A stretch of 64,000 bases of DNA from the IMG/VR virus record IMGVR_UViG_3300043449_001175, positions 35,139 through 99,138 of that record. The stretch is one strand, 5' to 3'. The DNA is from a virus. Both the position numbers and the translations under genes were made by a program. Of the stretch, positions 50,752 through 61,269 are shown piece after piece. The notes below the pieces were generated by a model that did not search any database, was not told where the DNA came from, and was given only the letters and a program-made list of their open reading frames with translations. Positions within the stretch are counted from its first letter, which is position 1; each line of letters opens with the position of its first letter.

Positions 50752-52442
50752 TGAGCGAAAGTAATTATTTAATAGTAAAACCTGACTTAAGATTTAAATC
50801 GGCTCCCGATTCGGACATAACTTTTGTCACAGAACTTAATCAAACGCAATCTGAGGTTGTTGATTATGATAGAACGGTTAACATTAACTTGGCAACTTTG
50901 TTTAATGTTGAAAGACAAAAATCTGTTATATTTAGACCAACAGTTAAATTATCTTACATTTATGAAAATGGTTTGGTTGGATATAGTAATTATAGACCAT
51001 TTAGAGATAATCTATATTATGTTAACCCTGAGCAATCGGTTATTAATGGTGTTTGGAGTGGATTACCAACATATGAAGAATTTGAATTTATTAGAACAGA
51101 TGTTGATTCAACACAATTAAATTTTGTTACAAAAAGTGCATCATCGTACAATTGGAATGTTGTTTTATCGTATCCATATGAAAATGATTATTCGGTACCA
51201 ATGCAATATTATTTTTCAAATGGTTTATCATTAACACCTTGGGTGTCAGGTGATGGAATACCATTTCAAATTTCACAAGGTACTGAGAACGGAACACCAT
51301 TAATCCAATTTACTTGTCCTGTTCCACACGGATTATCGGTTAATGAATATGTTGAATTATCTTTTGATTATAGTGGTGTTAATACATTTCAAGTTTCTTT
51401 CTTAGGTAATAACACACTTGGCTCTGATGAATACATTTTTAATATATATAATGTAGGATTTACAGGAACAACATTTAATAGTGGAAATCAAGGTGTCTTC
51501 AAAAGAATTATTGATATTAATAACTCAGGAGAAACAAAATCAAAGTACTACGTTAGATTACACAAAATTATTAGTAATCCACACGATTCAATTATTACAA
51601 GAAACGGATTTGAATTAAATCCATTTAATGATGGTGCTGCGTATCAATTTTCCTCTTTAACACCAAACAACGTTGGAAGGGTTGTTAATTATCAAAGTTC
51701 AAACACTTACAATATTACAATGGCTCGTGATTTGGAGATAACCAATCAGGTTGATAATAATAAAAAACCTGTAACACAAGTGTTCGCAACATTTCAAAAT
51801 GTTGGATACTTTGGTTGGTTTAACCAATTAAGAAAAGGTTGGGCGTTTAATATGACATCGAAAGAAACAAACCCATGGTGGTCAACAACAAATCCTACAT
51901 CTTTGGAGAACAATATAACATCAGGTTATACCAAAGTTCAAAGTGGTGATACGTATAATTTTACGGTTAACTTACCAAGATATAGTGGTGACACAATGTA
52001 TGGTGATTGGTGTGAATGGAACGAAAGTGACCAATCGGAGAGAGTTGTTTCAAACTATATGAACAAAATGACTTACTACCAAAAAGCGTTTGATATTGCA
52101 CCAACGGCATCCACAAATCCAAATGGTTTTTATTATCAAGTTCATTACCCAATTACTTTAAAAGTTTTTTCTGATTATCTTGAAACTGCTGAACAAAGTG
52201 GAACAATAGGAATTCCTTATTGGGCATACTTTAGTAATAATAACAAGTTATGGTTTTGGAGAGATATTTACGAATATGGTTATATAGATAATTTAGGTAG
52301 GGGTGTTGATTATCCGTATTTAAATAGTTCTCATTATCCTTTCCAAGATATTGTTTTTAGGTTGTATCCTGAAGGCGCGTCATTTGACATAACAGAATTG
52401 TACCAAATTGTACCAGACCCGATAATAGATGGATGCGAATAA
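50751..52442 (+). CDS. Structural protein, baseplate wedge region (gp8 position)
   Basis: 563 residues, unrecognised with certainty. It begins LIVKPDLRFKSAPDSDITFV and is beta-rich throughout; the C-terminal block LWFWRDIYEYGYIDNLGRGV, then DYPYLNSSHYPFQDIVFRLY is the most distinctive part and recalls the surface-attachment end of wedge proteins. Follows the gp7-like gene with a TAATG overlap and overlaps the next gene by 14 bases. Position in T4 order would make it gp8; sequence alone does not prove that. Confidence 0.5.
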   Translation: MSESNYLIVKPDLRFKSAPDSDITFVTELNQTQSEVVDYDRTVNINLATLFNVERQKSVIFRPTVKLSYIYENGLVGYSNYRPFRDNLYYVNPEQSVINGVWSGLPTYEEFEFIRTDVDSTQLNFVTKSASSYNWNVVLSYPYENDYSVPMQYYFSNGLSLTPWVSGDGIPFQISQGTENGTPLIQFTCPVPHGLSVNEYVELSFDYSGVNTFQVSFLGNNTLGSDEYIFNIYNVGFTGTTFNSGNQGVFKRIIDINNSGETKSKYYVRLHKIISNPHDSIITRNGFELNPFNDGAAYQFSSLTPNNVGRVVNYQSSNTYNITMARDLEITNQVDNNKKPVTQVFATFQNVGYFGWFNQLRKGWAFNMTSKETNPWWSTTNPTSLENNITSGYTKVQSGDTYNFTVNLPRYSGDTMYGDWCEWNESDQSERVVSNYMNKMTYYQKAFDIAPTASTNPNGFYYQVHYPITLKVFSDYLETAEQSGTIGIPYWAYFSNNNKLWFWRDIYEYGYIDNLGRGVDYPYLNSSHYPFQDIVFRLYPEGASFDITELYQIVPDPIIDGCE

Positions 52443-53202
52443 GATAAGAGTGTTGTTTAACAACCAACCAAAAGATTTGGTTATTCCTCTTCAACAAGAG
52501 TGGGACTTCTATGGTCAACAACAAGCCATTGAACAATATGAATCAACTATAATTGAAAAAATATTGAATCAAGGTGATGACTATGAGGTGACAAGGTTTG
52601 ACCATCAGTTGTATGATAATACAAAAAGTTCACTTAATTATGATTTCTACTTAAGAAACCCAACCAATAGGTTGTGGCAAAATTCTTATTTATCAAAATT
52701 TACAACAAACCAAATCTATTATTTTCAACAAGCGTTTACAAAATCTTTTTGGAAACTTGATTTTTATGATACTCCAACCACAAGAACACAAAAGTCTTAT
52801 TTTACTGTAATACTACCAGTACAACAAGGTAAATTCCAATCAGCCGTATTGAATAATACAACAAACGTTACAATCAAACGACCAAGTTATCAGTTAGACT
52901 ATATTGGTGATAAAGAAGGGTTTTTTCTTTATTGGTTAAAATCAAGACAATTCTTAAACATCAATACTTTTTATATGACGGCAAAATTCTTCAATGGTGC
53001 AACAGGTCAATTTATTAAGATGATGAAAGCACCGCAAAGTACTTTACCAAATTTCTTTGATTTCCCTGCTGAAGAATATTTTTATTATAAAGTTGATTTA
53101 GATTATATAACACAAACTTACCAAGTGTTTGATTATCCACTAGGTACAAGAGCCGGAACAACATCAAATCCGATAAAATGGTATGAATACGTAAACCCAT
53201 AA
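52429..53202 (+). CDS. Structural hypothetical protein
   Basis: 257 residues, unrecognised. Rich in Tyr, Phe and Gln; no membrane segment or catalytic motif. KDLVIPLQQEWDFYGQQQAI and RPSYQLDYIGDKEGFFLYW are beta-like, with one helix between. Its ends overlap both neighbours (14 bases and 1 base), so it belongs to the same translational unit and is probably a baseplate or fibre-network component. Confidence 0.55.
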   Translation: MDANKIRVLFNNQPKDLVIPLQQEWDFYGQQQAIEQYESTIIEKILNQGDDYEVTRFDHQLYDNTKSSLNYDFYLRNPTNRLWQNSYLSKFTTNQIYYFQQAFTKSFWKLDFYDTPTTRTQKSYFTVILPVQQGKFQSAVLNNTTNVTIKRPSYQLDYIGDKEGFFLYWLKSRQFLNINTFYMTAKFFNGATGQFIKMMKAPQSTLPNFFDFPAEEYFYYKVDLDYITQTYQVFDYPLGTRAGTTSNPIKWYEYVNP

Positions 53203-54281
53203 TGGATACACAAGTAATGAATATAAGGGTATCACCCGAAGTCTTGAATACAATCATTCACGATGTTACTTACTCAGGTGAAACATTTGGGGTGTATTCT
53301 TCTATGACCCAAACATTAACCAGTGGTATCAATAACACATCAAGTTTAACAGGTCTTACGGTCCCAATTCTATTAACACAAAATACAATTGATTTAGGAT
53401 ACTATTCTGTTTTTGATGGTGCTGTTTCACAAATAAATGTGGTAAACAATTTTATATTTTCATCCACAACTGGTAATCCGTTTACTTGGTATGTTTATAA
53501 TACTGCTGATGTTGAGTTTAATGCTTACCTTCAGTTGTCAACATATTTTTTGGATTGGGGGGATGGAACACCATTACAACCAATAAACACATACGCACCA
53601 AATTCTATTGTACACACTTATAATACAAACCCAAGTAAATATACAATAACTTTATTTCAAAATAATCCTTGGGGCAACACAACAGTTTCTAAAAATATTC
53701 AGACACCATATGTTGATGTGCCTGATTTTAATCCACAAGGAACAGCATACTTTACACCAAACGTTGGTTCTTGGAGTGCAACACCAATATCGTACAATTA
53801 TATTTTTACTGGTGATAGTGTTAATTTAGTTGAAGACCAAGTTTCATCGGCATATGTTTCAGTACCATTTACTGTTAGTGGATATACGGATTCAAGAATT
53901 AATGACTTGGCATTTTACGGAACACCAAAATTTAAATTATTAGTACCTGTTCAAAAAAATAATGTTGATTATGGTATTATAACCGATATTAATTTAGTTT
54001 ATACTGCATACACAATACAAAACATTGACTATGTTGATTTTGCAGACGGAACAACAATTTTCTTCCTTCAATCGTCAGGTTTAACTGAAAATTGGATGGT
54101 ACAAGAACCTTTAGTAAAAGATGAATTATTATTAGGAATAATTTCTCAAGCAGAAGTGCAATCCAATGTATTTATAGAAAGAGGTAAAAACTCGGCCTAT
54201 GAAAGAATACAAAGAATAGGTGAAGTAGATAACCTTGGAGATTTAATAAAATATGGATATTACTTTTTTAACGTAACATAA
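53202..54281 (+). CDS. Structural protein with PKD-like domain
   Basis: 359 residues. STYFLDWGDGTPLQPIN, then IVHTYNTNPSKYTITLF near residues 112-150 is the PKD signature (x-W-G-D-G-x, H-x-Y, and a closing strand), an Ig-like fold found in extracellular adhesins and phage surface proteins. Flanking regions are beta-rich. Likely an exposed baseplate or fibre-attachment protein. TAATGG overlap with the upstream gene. Confidence 0.6.
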   Translation: MDTQVMNIRVSPEVLNTIIHDVTYSGETFGVYSSMTQTLTSGINNTSSLTGLTVPILLTQNTIDLGYYSVFDGAVSQINVVNNFIFSSTTGNPFTWYVYNTADVEFNAYLQLSTYFLDWGDGTPLQPINTYAPNSIVHTYNTNPSKYTITLFQNNPWGNTTVSKNIQTPYVDVPDFNPQGTAYFTPNVGSWSATPISYNYIFTGDSVNLVEDQVSSAYVSVPFTVSGYTDSRINDLAFYGTPKFKLLVPVQKNNVDYGIITDINLVYTAYTIQNIDYVDFADGTTIFFLQSSGLTENWMVQEPLVKDELLLGIISQAEVQSNVFIERGKNSAYERIQRIGEVDNLGDLIKYGYYFFNVT

Positions 54282-54282
54282 T

Positions 54283-55191
54283 ATGGCAACTGGAACATAT
54301 GGAACTATAAGACCCGCTGATGTATCACCTGAAGATGTGAGTATCGTCATGAATTACACACCGTCAAGAGATGTAACGGACAATTTTGTCCTTACAACCT
54401 TGGACGCTACATCAATATTGAGACCTTATTTTAATAACGCAGCGACTGGCGGAAATTCAAATGAAATATTGGGTGGTTTGTATAATCTTAGATTACCTGC
54501 CGAAACGTTTACACAGTTGGGTATTTACACTCTTTATATAAGACCTGCAGAAATCAGAACAAGTATTACTGACTGTGGTGTTTTATCGGCATTACCAAAC
54601 GTAAAAGGTATTGTTATTGATTTGAGTAATGTACCTAGTCAATTTGTAAATAAATTTGTTGCTCAAGGTTTAGTTGGATTTAGAGTTGAATATTTAAATG
54701 CTGATGGTAGTAAAATACCAAATTTCTTTAGAATAGTTACTTCAAATTTTTATTGTGAACCTGTAATTCAAAATTTAACAAATACATTACAGAAAGCTGT
54801 AAGATACAGATATACGGAAGGTCAAACTAATTTAGTGTTTTGTACATTATCACCAAGTTCGTCACCAACAAACAAACCAAACGCCACTCCATATATTGGA
54901 CAACCAGCTCAAAATATTGTATTGTCAAATACGTTCTTCAACCCATTAATGTTAGAAGTACAAGTTTCTCAATACGACATTGATACATTGGGTATTGCTT
55001 TATATGGTAATCAAACTAAATCTATGGAGGATGGTATCTACACAATCTATGATGCTCAAAACAACATCTATCAACAGTTTAACTTGTATGAAATTAAAGA
55101 TGACTTTAATAACTTGTTGTATGAGGTTAAAGATAATAGAGGTACTAACATTGACTTCAGTAAAAGTTATCAAAATATTACAGCTCAATAA
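54283..55191 (+). CDS. Structural hypothetical protein
   Basis: 302 residues, unrecognised. Contains LGIYTLYIRPAEIRTSITDC and VRYRYTEGQTNLVFCTLSPS, beta-strand rich with scattered Cys, and ends with a hairpin FNNLLYEVKDNRGTNIDFSK. Starts one base after the PKD gene's stop and its stop overlaps the next ATG. Presumably a virion component by context. Confidence 0.55.
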   Translation: MATGTYGTIRPADVSPEDVSIVMNYTPSRDVTDNFVLTTLDATSILRPYFNNAATGGNSNEILGGLYNLRLPAETFTQLGIYTLYIRPAEIRTSITDCGVLSALPNVKGIVIDLSNVPSQFVNKFVAQGLVGFRVEYLNADGSKIPNFFRIVTSNFYCEPVIQNLTNTLQKAVRYRYTEGQTNLVFCTLSPSSSPTNKPNATPYIGQPAQNIVLSNTFFNPLMLEVQVSQYDIDTLGIALYGNQTKSMEDGIYTIYDAQNNIYQQFNLYEIKDDFNNLLYEVKDNRGTNIDFSKSYQNITAQ

Positions 55192-58148
55192 TGGCTAAAA
55201 CTTTCATACCAAACACAGCGGCTTCAGGTGCCGGAACACCCTTTGATAATATCGTAGGGTTACAAACTGTGCAAGGTGGTGGACTAACACAAGGTAATTT
55301 TGAATTTGATTTAGGAATATCGGAAAAAACAAATAGAACTTTTAATATTGGAACATTTCAAAATCCAGTGTCATTAGAAAATTTAGATTTAGATTCTATA
55401 AATGCCTCGAGAGAATTATTGGCAAAAGAATATAGGGTCTATCCAAATTATGATTTATCTGTTGTTACAAATTTCACAATATTTGGTTCTTTACAAAAAC
55501 GATTTGAGGTATCAATTCAAAAAATATTAAACTTTTTTCCTGCGGCGATTGAGGTTGATGCGATTTATTATGATTTTACATCAGGATTAACTGCTGAGAA
55601 TATTGTATACAGTCCAGTTCCAAATGAAACAGAATTTACAATTGATGTTGCTAGAATTAAGAATCCATTTAATATTGATTATTCTGTTAATTCGGTAATT
55701 AATCTTCAAAACAGAGAACAATTATTTTCACCGATTAGAGATTTAACAAATAGGTATAGAGATTATAGTTTATTTGTTAATGGTGTTGAATATCCAATTA
55801 TTGACTTAGACCCAACAACAACTTTAAATTCAGGAACTCTAAAAGTTATTGTTACGGGACAACCATTTGTTGGTGTTACTTCAACAGTTGATTCAATTTA
55901 TATTAAACCAAACACATATTACACTGAAAAAGGTTTTGCTGAAGATTTTGATGAGGTTGAAAAGTTTTTATTAAATAGATTGGCAACACCACCATACACG
56001 GCAACATTTAATGTTCCTGTTGAAACCGATTCGGGTGTTGTTGCAATACAAACATCAACAGTAACTTGGCCTAAAGATGGTCTTTGGAATTTAGATATAA
56101 GAACACCATTATTCACAACGTATCTTGAAAAGTTAAATGAAATTGCCGTTAATTTTGATTTGTTTAAAACAAACTTAATTACTCGTTTTTTAACAACAGA
56201 ATCGTTTTTAGAATTTGACACACCAGACCATAGAGTTGCTAAGGTTTTACAAATATATGGTAGAAGTTTTGACCAAGTAAAACAATTTATTGACGCTTTG
56301 GCGTATATGAATTCTGTTAACTACACACCTGGTAATGACATACCATCCATGTTATTAAAAAATCTTGCTCAAACTTTGGGTTGGAGTACAAACATATCAC
56401 CAATTACAAATGAAAACTTTTTAGATTCGGTTTATTCATCAACTGGTGTGACACAATATGCTGGATTTTCAAGAGAACTTACACCATCAGAATTAAATTA
56501 TCAATTTTATAGAAATTTAATATTAAACTCGGCATATCTTTTCAAATCTAAAGGAACAAGACGTTCAGTTGAATTTACATTAAGATTGGTTGGAGCTCCT
56601 GAAGCACTTGTTGAGTTTAATGAACACGTTTATGTTGCTGACCAAAGAATCAACATGAGACAATTTGGTGAACAATACGCTCAAATTACTGGTGGAACAT
56701 ATATTGAAAATGTAACTCAATTATCTGCGGGTGACACATATAGAATATATGGTCAAACATACACAGCCTTTACTTCATCAACAAACACTTTTTTTGTAGA
56801 CCAAATAATTGAAGATTATCCCGTTGATGAATTTGGATTTCCAAGAGCACCAATTGAAACTTCGGATTATTATTTTGAAAAAGGTGCTGGATGGTTTGAA
56901 TCAACACCACAACATAGAAGTCCACAAATTGTAAATCAAACAACTTCTGTTTTTACAGGTAATAGTCCAAATGTTCAAACAACTTTACAACCTTTTACTT
57001 ACGGACAAGAATATTTTAATAGGTTTAGAAATTTCCCATACATGAATTTGGGTTTTAATTTAAAACTTGTACCTGATAATAAAAAAAGTTGGCAACCACC
57101 TGTATATAGGGTTAGTGTTGAGTCAGGATACAATGCCTATTATGTAGTATCTGATGAAAGACTAGTACTTAATGCGAAAAATGTTGATTTGTTCATGAAC
57201 CCTGGACAAGGTATTCTTTATAATGTTTGGTCAATGTCCAAGAATTATAATTATCCAATTCCTAATTCAGGGATGACATCACCATACCCAAGTTTGGGAA
57301 CTTATGATTGGACATATATTAATCCTGAAGCAAACAAAAAAACATTCTTTGAATTTGCACAAACATTTGTTAACAATACAATTAATATTAGAGATAGGTG
57401 GTACTCAACAGATGGTAAAACAGGTGGATATCCAACACTATTAAATATTTTTTACAATTACCTTCTTTCTGAAGAAAATGTTGGAATTCCAAATGATAAT
57501 TTTACATATCAAAAATTAATTGAATATGTTGATGGTCTTGGTCCATATTGGATTAGATTAACTCAACAAATGATACCAGCCTCCACAATATGGAACACTG
57601 GTACTCGTTTAGAAAATTCAGCATTACAAAGACAAAAGTATGTCTACAGAAGACAACGAGGTTGTCAGTTAGTACAAATTGAAAATGACCCATGTTTGGC
57701 GACAAGTCAATTATTTACATTTGATTGTACTAGACAAAGTGCTACGTGTTCGATATATCCTTGGATTGGACCAAACCCTGGTGATGTTACATCATTCTCA
57801 CAAATACTATATAATGTCCTATACAATTATTTAGATACACAAGGTTATCTTCTATCAGATTGTAATGCGAATTCATTATACTCCCAATGGTATGTGGATG
57901 TTAAAATTGATGGTGTTACTGTTATTCAAAATAAATTCTTTGATGGTTATGGTACAGGACAAGTTCCAACAAATAACCAATGGAAAACAGCACTTATTTT
58001 GAATCTACAACAATTAATTGACGATGGTTATTTCTTTTATGTGAACGGTAATTCGGTTACAATTTATAACTTGAATTGTGTGTCAAGTTCAGAACCAATT
58101 ACGTTACAAATAAACGTTGGTATTAATATAGACATTAGTTGTCAGTAA
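55191..58148 (+). CDS. Large tail/baseplate structural protein (tail protein I-like segment)
   Basis: 985 residues. Residues 400-500 contain SELNYQFYRNLILNSAYLFK followed by SKGTRRSVEFTLRLVGAPEA, the helix-KGT-helix pattern common in phage tail protein I (gpI) and its relatives, which link baseplate to fibres. The last 90 residues (VDVKIDGVTVIQNKFF, QVPTNNQWKTALILNLQQLI) match the end of the next protein, indicating a shared attachment module. N-terminal 400 residues are beta-rich and unrecognised. Last of the coupled genes 50751-58148. Confidence 0.6.
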   Translation: MAKTFIPNTAASGAGTPFDNIVGLQTVQGGGLTQGNFEFDLGISEKTNRTFNIGTFQNPVSLENLDLDSINASRELLAKEYRVYPNYDLSVVTNFTIFGSLQKRFEVSIQKILNFFPAAIEVDAIYYDFTSGLTAENIVYSPVPNETEFTIDVARIKNPFNIDYSVNSVINLQNREQLFSPIRDLTNRYRDYSLFVNGVEYPIIDLDPTTTLNSGTLKVIVTGQPFVGVTSTVDSIYIKPNTYYTEKGFAEDFDEVEKFLLNRLATPPYTATFNVPVETDSGVVAIQTSTVTWPKDGLWNLDIRTPLFTTYLEKLNEIAVNFDLFKTNLITRFLTTESFLEFDTPDHRVAKVLQIYGRSFDQVKQFIDALAYMNSVNYTPGNDIPSMLLKNLAQTLGWSTNISPITNENFLDSVYSSTGVTQYAGFSRELTPSELNYQFYRNLILNSAYLFKSKGTRRSVEFTLRLVGAPEALVEFNEHVYVADQRINMRQFGEQYAQITGGTYIENVTQLSAGDTYRIYGQTYTAFTSSTNTFFVDQIIEDYPVDEFGFPRAPIETSDYYFEKGAGWFESTPQHRSPQIVNQTTSVFTGNSPNVQTTLQPFTYGQEYFNRFRNFPYMNLGFNLKLVPDNKKSWQPPVYRVSVESGYNAYYVVSDERLVLNAKNVDLFMNPGQGILYNVWSMSKNYNYPIPNSGMTSPYPSLGTYDWTYINPEANKKTFFEFAQTFVNNTINIRDRWYSTDGKTGGYPTLLNIFYNYLLSEENVGIPNDNFTYQKLIEYVDGLGPYWIRLTQQMIPASTIWNTGTRLENSALQRQKYVYRRQRGCQLVQIENDPCLATSQLFTFDCTRQSATCSIYPWIGPNPGDVTSFSQILYNVLYNYLDTQGYLLSDCNANSLYSQWYVDVKIDGVTVIQNKFFDGYGTGQVPTNNQWKTALILNLQQLIDDGYFFYVNGNSVTIYNLNCVSSSEPITLQINVGINIDISCQ

Positions 58149-58175
58149 ACTACTTTATAATCATATTTAATAGTT

Positions 58176-60914
58176 ATGGCGTTAGTAAATAAATTATTTC
58201 AAAATTGTTTCAATTATACAGGAGATACAATTTATAAAACATTTACAATTGATGATGCTAGTGGATGGACAACAACACAAAGTTACGTTATTTATAGTGG
58301 TGATGGAGCTTGTTATGTTTACTTGGGTACTACTTTGGGTAGTCCAGTATCAACATATCTATCACCTACTGGAACAAATGTTAGTGGTGCTTGTAATTCA
58401 TCAACAGGATGTCCGTCAGTTAACACCAACATGTACCCAAACAATTTGTTTTACACGTTTTCGGCGTGTTGTGATGGGTCAACATTTAGTTTTAGACGTG
58501 GTGACATTGAATTGGGTTCCGATTATGTTAATGGTACGACAATGGCTCTTAGTTATGTTGGGACTGGTGGTACTTTTAATGGTTGTGCAACTGTAATCAC
58601 AGGATATACCGGTTCAACAATATATACCGACAATAATTGTACTTTTAGTTATTTATCAACATTCTCGGATTGTTCTGATTGTGAAATATATTCTCCTTGC
58701 CCAACACCAACTACAACACCAACACCAACTACAACACCAACACCAACTATAACTCCAACACCAACTATAACTCCAACACAAATACCGCCAAGTCCAACAC
58801 CAACCTCAACACCATTTAATAATGGTAATACTTTTGCATATACGATAACAGTAACGGGCGCTTGTGAGACTGGAATTGGTGCGGCATTACTCACCGCAAG
58901 TGGTGGTACTCCACCATATACGTTTGATTGGTACAATCCTAATTTAGGTACTGGACCGTATAAATCAAACTTATCTGCCGGTACATATTTTGTTAGAGCT
59001 AATGATTCAACAGCACCAACAAATAATGAATTTTTTATTAATGTTGTTATTGGTTCTGGTTTGACAATAGGATTTCAAAGTGAAATTGCAACAACATGTG
59101 GATTAAATAATGGTTCATTAACAGTAACTGCAGAATCAAGTTGTAATGTAATTAATTATTATTTATATTCGGCTTATGGATTTGTTGATTCTCAAACAAA
59201 CTCAACAAATATTGCGACATTTGATAATTTATCTGCGGGTACTTATTCAGTAACTGCGATTGATTGTGGTGGTTGTTCAGGAACTTCAGAAACATGTATT
59301 ATATATTCATCAAACACTCTTGATTATGGATTTTATATTGTAAATGATACTGAATGTGCTAGTCCGACAGGAAAGGTATACGTTACTGGTGTTACAGGTA
59401 ACTCACCATTTACTTATGAGTGGTCTAATGGTGTAACAGGTGATACTATTACAGGATTAACAGCTGGTGGTTATGGAGTTACAGTAACATCATCGGATGG
59501 TTGTGTTTTATCTAAAGTTGCCACGGTTGATTTTGTTCCAAGTATTGGGTTAGGTTCATGGACTGCGGTTACACCATCTTGTTTTGTTGCTGATGGTTCA
59601 TTAACATTAACAATAACGGGAGGAACAGGTCCTTATTATTATTCAGGTTCAAATGGTACCGTAGCAATAACATATGCGACTTCATATGTATTTTCAGGTT
59701 TATCTTCAGGACCATTCTCTGTTGATATTACCGATGCTGCTTTATGTAAAGCAACATTCTCAACCGTATTACAAACGCCAAACACATTTAATAGTTTAGA
59801 TGTAACAACAACAAATTCTAATTGTAGTAGTAATGATGGAAAGATATCAATCACTTTGGATGGTGGACAAATACCGTACACATATACTTTAGTTTATCCT
59901 GATTCATCTGTTGTTAATGCGGTTTCAAATTCAACCGCATATGATTTTGTTAATCTTGAAAGTGGAACTTACACTGTATATGTTTCTGATAATACAAGTT
60001 GTGTTTACCAAGAAGAAACAACAATTATCGCTGAAAATTTATATACTGTAACAACAACAAGTACGGGTTCAACATGTAATTTGTCTAATGGTAGTGTTAC
60101 ATTGGTATTATCAACAGGTGGAACCGCACCATATACATATCAATTAAGTACCGGACAATCATTAAATACTAGTTTTAGTGCTGCTACATTTGGGGGATTA
60201 TCAACAGGAACTTATGTTTATAGTGTAACGGATGCTACAGGATGTGTCCAAACAGGAAGTGTTAGTGTGTCATTTGGTACACCATTACAATACTCTTTAT
60301 ACCCAACAGGATGTGGTACGGGTTCAGGTGGAACAATTACTGCTTTAATTAGTTCAGGTACACCACCATTTACGTTTACTTGGTCTGATAATATTAGTGG
60401 TAATCCTCAAAACATTGTCGTAACTGGTCTTACGGGTGGAACATATAGTTTAACAATTGTGGATGCTTCAGGATGTACTCAAACAAGAAATACGGTTATT
60501 AGTTGTACGGCAATTGAATCTACATATCAAATTTATACGATGTGTGAGAGAGAATTTGAATATACGTCAGGTACTGAAAGAGGAATTCTTCAAATGTTAA
60601 ATGAAGGTTATAATGATATTATTTCTGGTCACACAAATTGTTTATTAAGTGCTGCGACATTTGTTGCTCAAGTTGAGGTTAGTGGTACGACATATACCGA
60701 TTCATTTTACACTGGTACCACACTATTAGACATCCCAACAAATCAACAATGGTATGATGCTGTTGAAACATTATTATTATCAATACCCGGTGTTAGTAGT
60801 GTTACAATTGATACTACATCAAGTGTTGTAACAATAGCAACAGAAGGTGAATTAGCAAACCAACAAATAATAATTGACCTGATAATTCAATATGACATTA
60901 ATTGTGTGAGTTAA
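58176..60914 (+). CDS. Tail adhesin with Thr-Pro linker and SprB-type repeats
   Basis: 912 residues. Residues 1-170 form a Cys-rich domain (about 12 Cys). A Thr-Pro linker follows (about 175-213). Residues 225-790 hold about seven repeats of some 80 residues with the SprB pattern: a leading C-x-x-x-x-G, then GGTPPYTFDWYN-like, LSAGTY and V-x-D-x-x-G-C. SprB is a gliding adhesin of flavobacteria, where these repeats bind surfaces. The C-terminal 110 residues resemble the end of the preceding protein (IPTNQQWYDAVETLLLSI). Inferred role: host recognition. No membrane anchor is present. Confidence 0.78.
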   Translation: MALVNKLFQNCFNYTGDTIYKTFTIDDASGWTTTQSYVIYSGDGACYVYLGTTLGSPVSTYLSPTGTNVSGACNSSTGCPSVNTNMYPNNLFYTFSACCDGSTFSFRRGDIELGSDYVNGTTMALSYVGTGGTFNGCATVITGYTGSTIYTDNNCTFSYLSTFSDCSDCEIYSPCPTPTTTPTPTTTPTPTITPTPTITPTQIPPSPTPTSTPFNNGNTFAYTITVTGACETGIGAALLTASGGTPPYTFDWYNPNLGTGPYKSNLSAGTYFVRANDSTAPTNNEFFINVVIGSGLTIGFQSEIATTCGLNNGSLTVTAESSCNVINYYLYSAYGFVDSQTNSTNIATFDNLSAGTYSVTAIDCGGCSGTSETCIIYSSNTLDYGFYIVNDTECASPTGKVYVTGVTGNSPFTYEWSNGVTGDTITGLTAGGYGVTVTSSDGCVLSKVATVDFVPSIGLGSWTAVTPSCFVADGSLTLTITGGTGPYYYSGSNGTVAITYATSYVFSGLSSGPFSVDITDAALCKATFSTVLQTPNTFNSLDVTTTNSNCSSNDGKISITLDGGQIPYTYTLVYPDSSVVNAVSNSTAYDFVNLESGTYTVYVSDNTSCVYQEETTIIAENLYTVTTTSTGSTCNLSNGSVTLVLSTGGTAPYTYQLSTGQSLNTSFSAATFGGLSTGTYVYSVTDATGCVQTGSVSVSFGTPLQYSLYPTGCGTGSGGTITALISSGTPPFTFTWSDNISGNPQNIVVTGLTGGTYSLTIVDASGCTQTRNTVISCTAIESTYQIYTMCEREFEYTSGTERGILQMLNEGYNDIISGHTNCLLSAATFVAQVEVSGTTYTDSFYTGTTLLDIPTNQQWYDAVETLLLSIPGVSSVTIDTTSSVVTIATEGELANQQIIIDLIIQYDINCVS
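58700..58815 (+). repeat. Thr-Pro linker repeat in the SprB-type adhesin
   Basis: ACACCAACACCAACT-type codon repeats encode TPTPTTTPTP and TPTPTITP units; several 15-18 bp blocks are identical, suggesting slippage. Confidence 0.85.
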
Positions 60915-60915
60915 T

Positions 60916-61218
60916 ATGGCAATGATTGAAATAATATCGATTACAGGTACTTCACCATATCAGGTGTATGTGTCAGATGTATATGGTAATAATCAAACTT
61001 TTGTTGGAACAATTTCAGGGTCAGTACCACCTGTTGAAAATTTTTATTTACCAACAATATTTGATAACGCACCAGCAATCATGTTAACAATAACTGATTC
61101 CGATGGATGTTCTAAATTCAAAATACTTGAATGTATTTATGGTTGTGGATTCGCAATTCAAATTGTTGCAAGTGATTGTATTTTTACAATTGCATTTGAA
61201 CCACCAAACAATCCTTAA
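60916..61218 (+). CDS. Small SprB-repeat-like protein
   Basis: 100 residues beginning 2 bases after the adhesin stop. GTSPYQVYVSDVYGNNQTF and IMLTITDSDGCSKFKILEC resemble half of a SprB unit (the GTxPY opening and the xDxxGC end), and five Cys are present. It might pair with the adhesin or with the next gene's N-terminal domain. Otherwise unrecognised. Confidence 0.55.
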   Translation: MAMIEIISITGTSPYQVYVSDVYGNNQTFVGTISGSVPPVENFYLPTIFDNAPAIMLTITDSDGCSKFKILECIYGCGFAIQIVASDCIFTIAFEPPNNP

Positions 61219-61232
61219 ATAAGTTAGTGTAA

Positions 61233-61254
61233 TTTTAGGACTAATATTCTAAAA
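61233..61254 (+). other. Weak hairpin between two small tail genes
   Basis: TTTTAG (61233-61238) and CTAAAA (61249-61254) can pair over 10 bases. It is AT-only except one pair and has no T-run, so it is not called a terminator. Confidence 0.25.
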
Positions 61255-61269
61255 AGTACAAACTCATTG

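Noticed and set aside
58649-58936. Minus-strand Gly-Val-rich frame opposite the Thr-Pro linker (also 61442-61714)
   Set aside because: Antisense of low-complexity linker DNA, no independent support.
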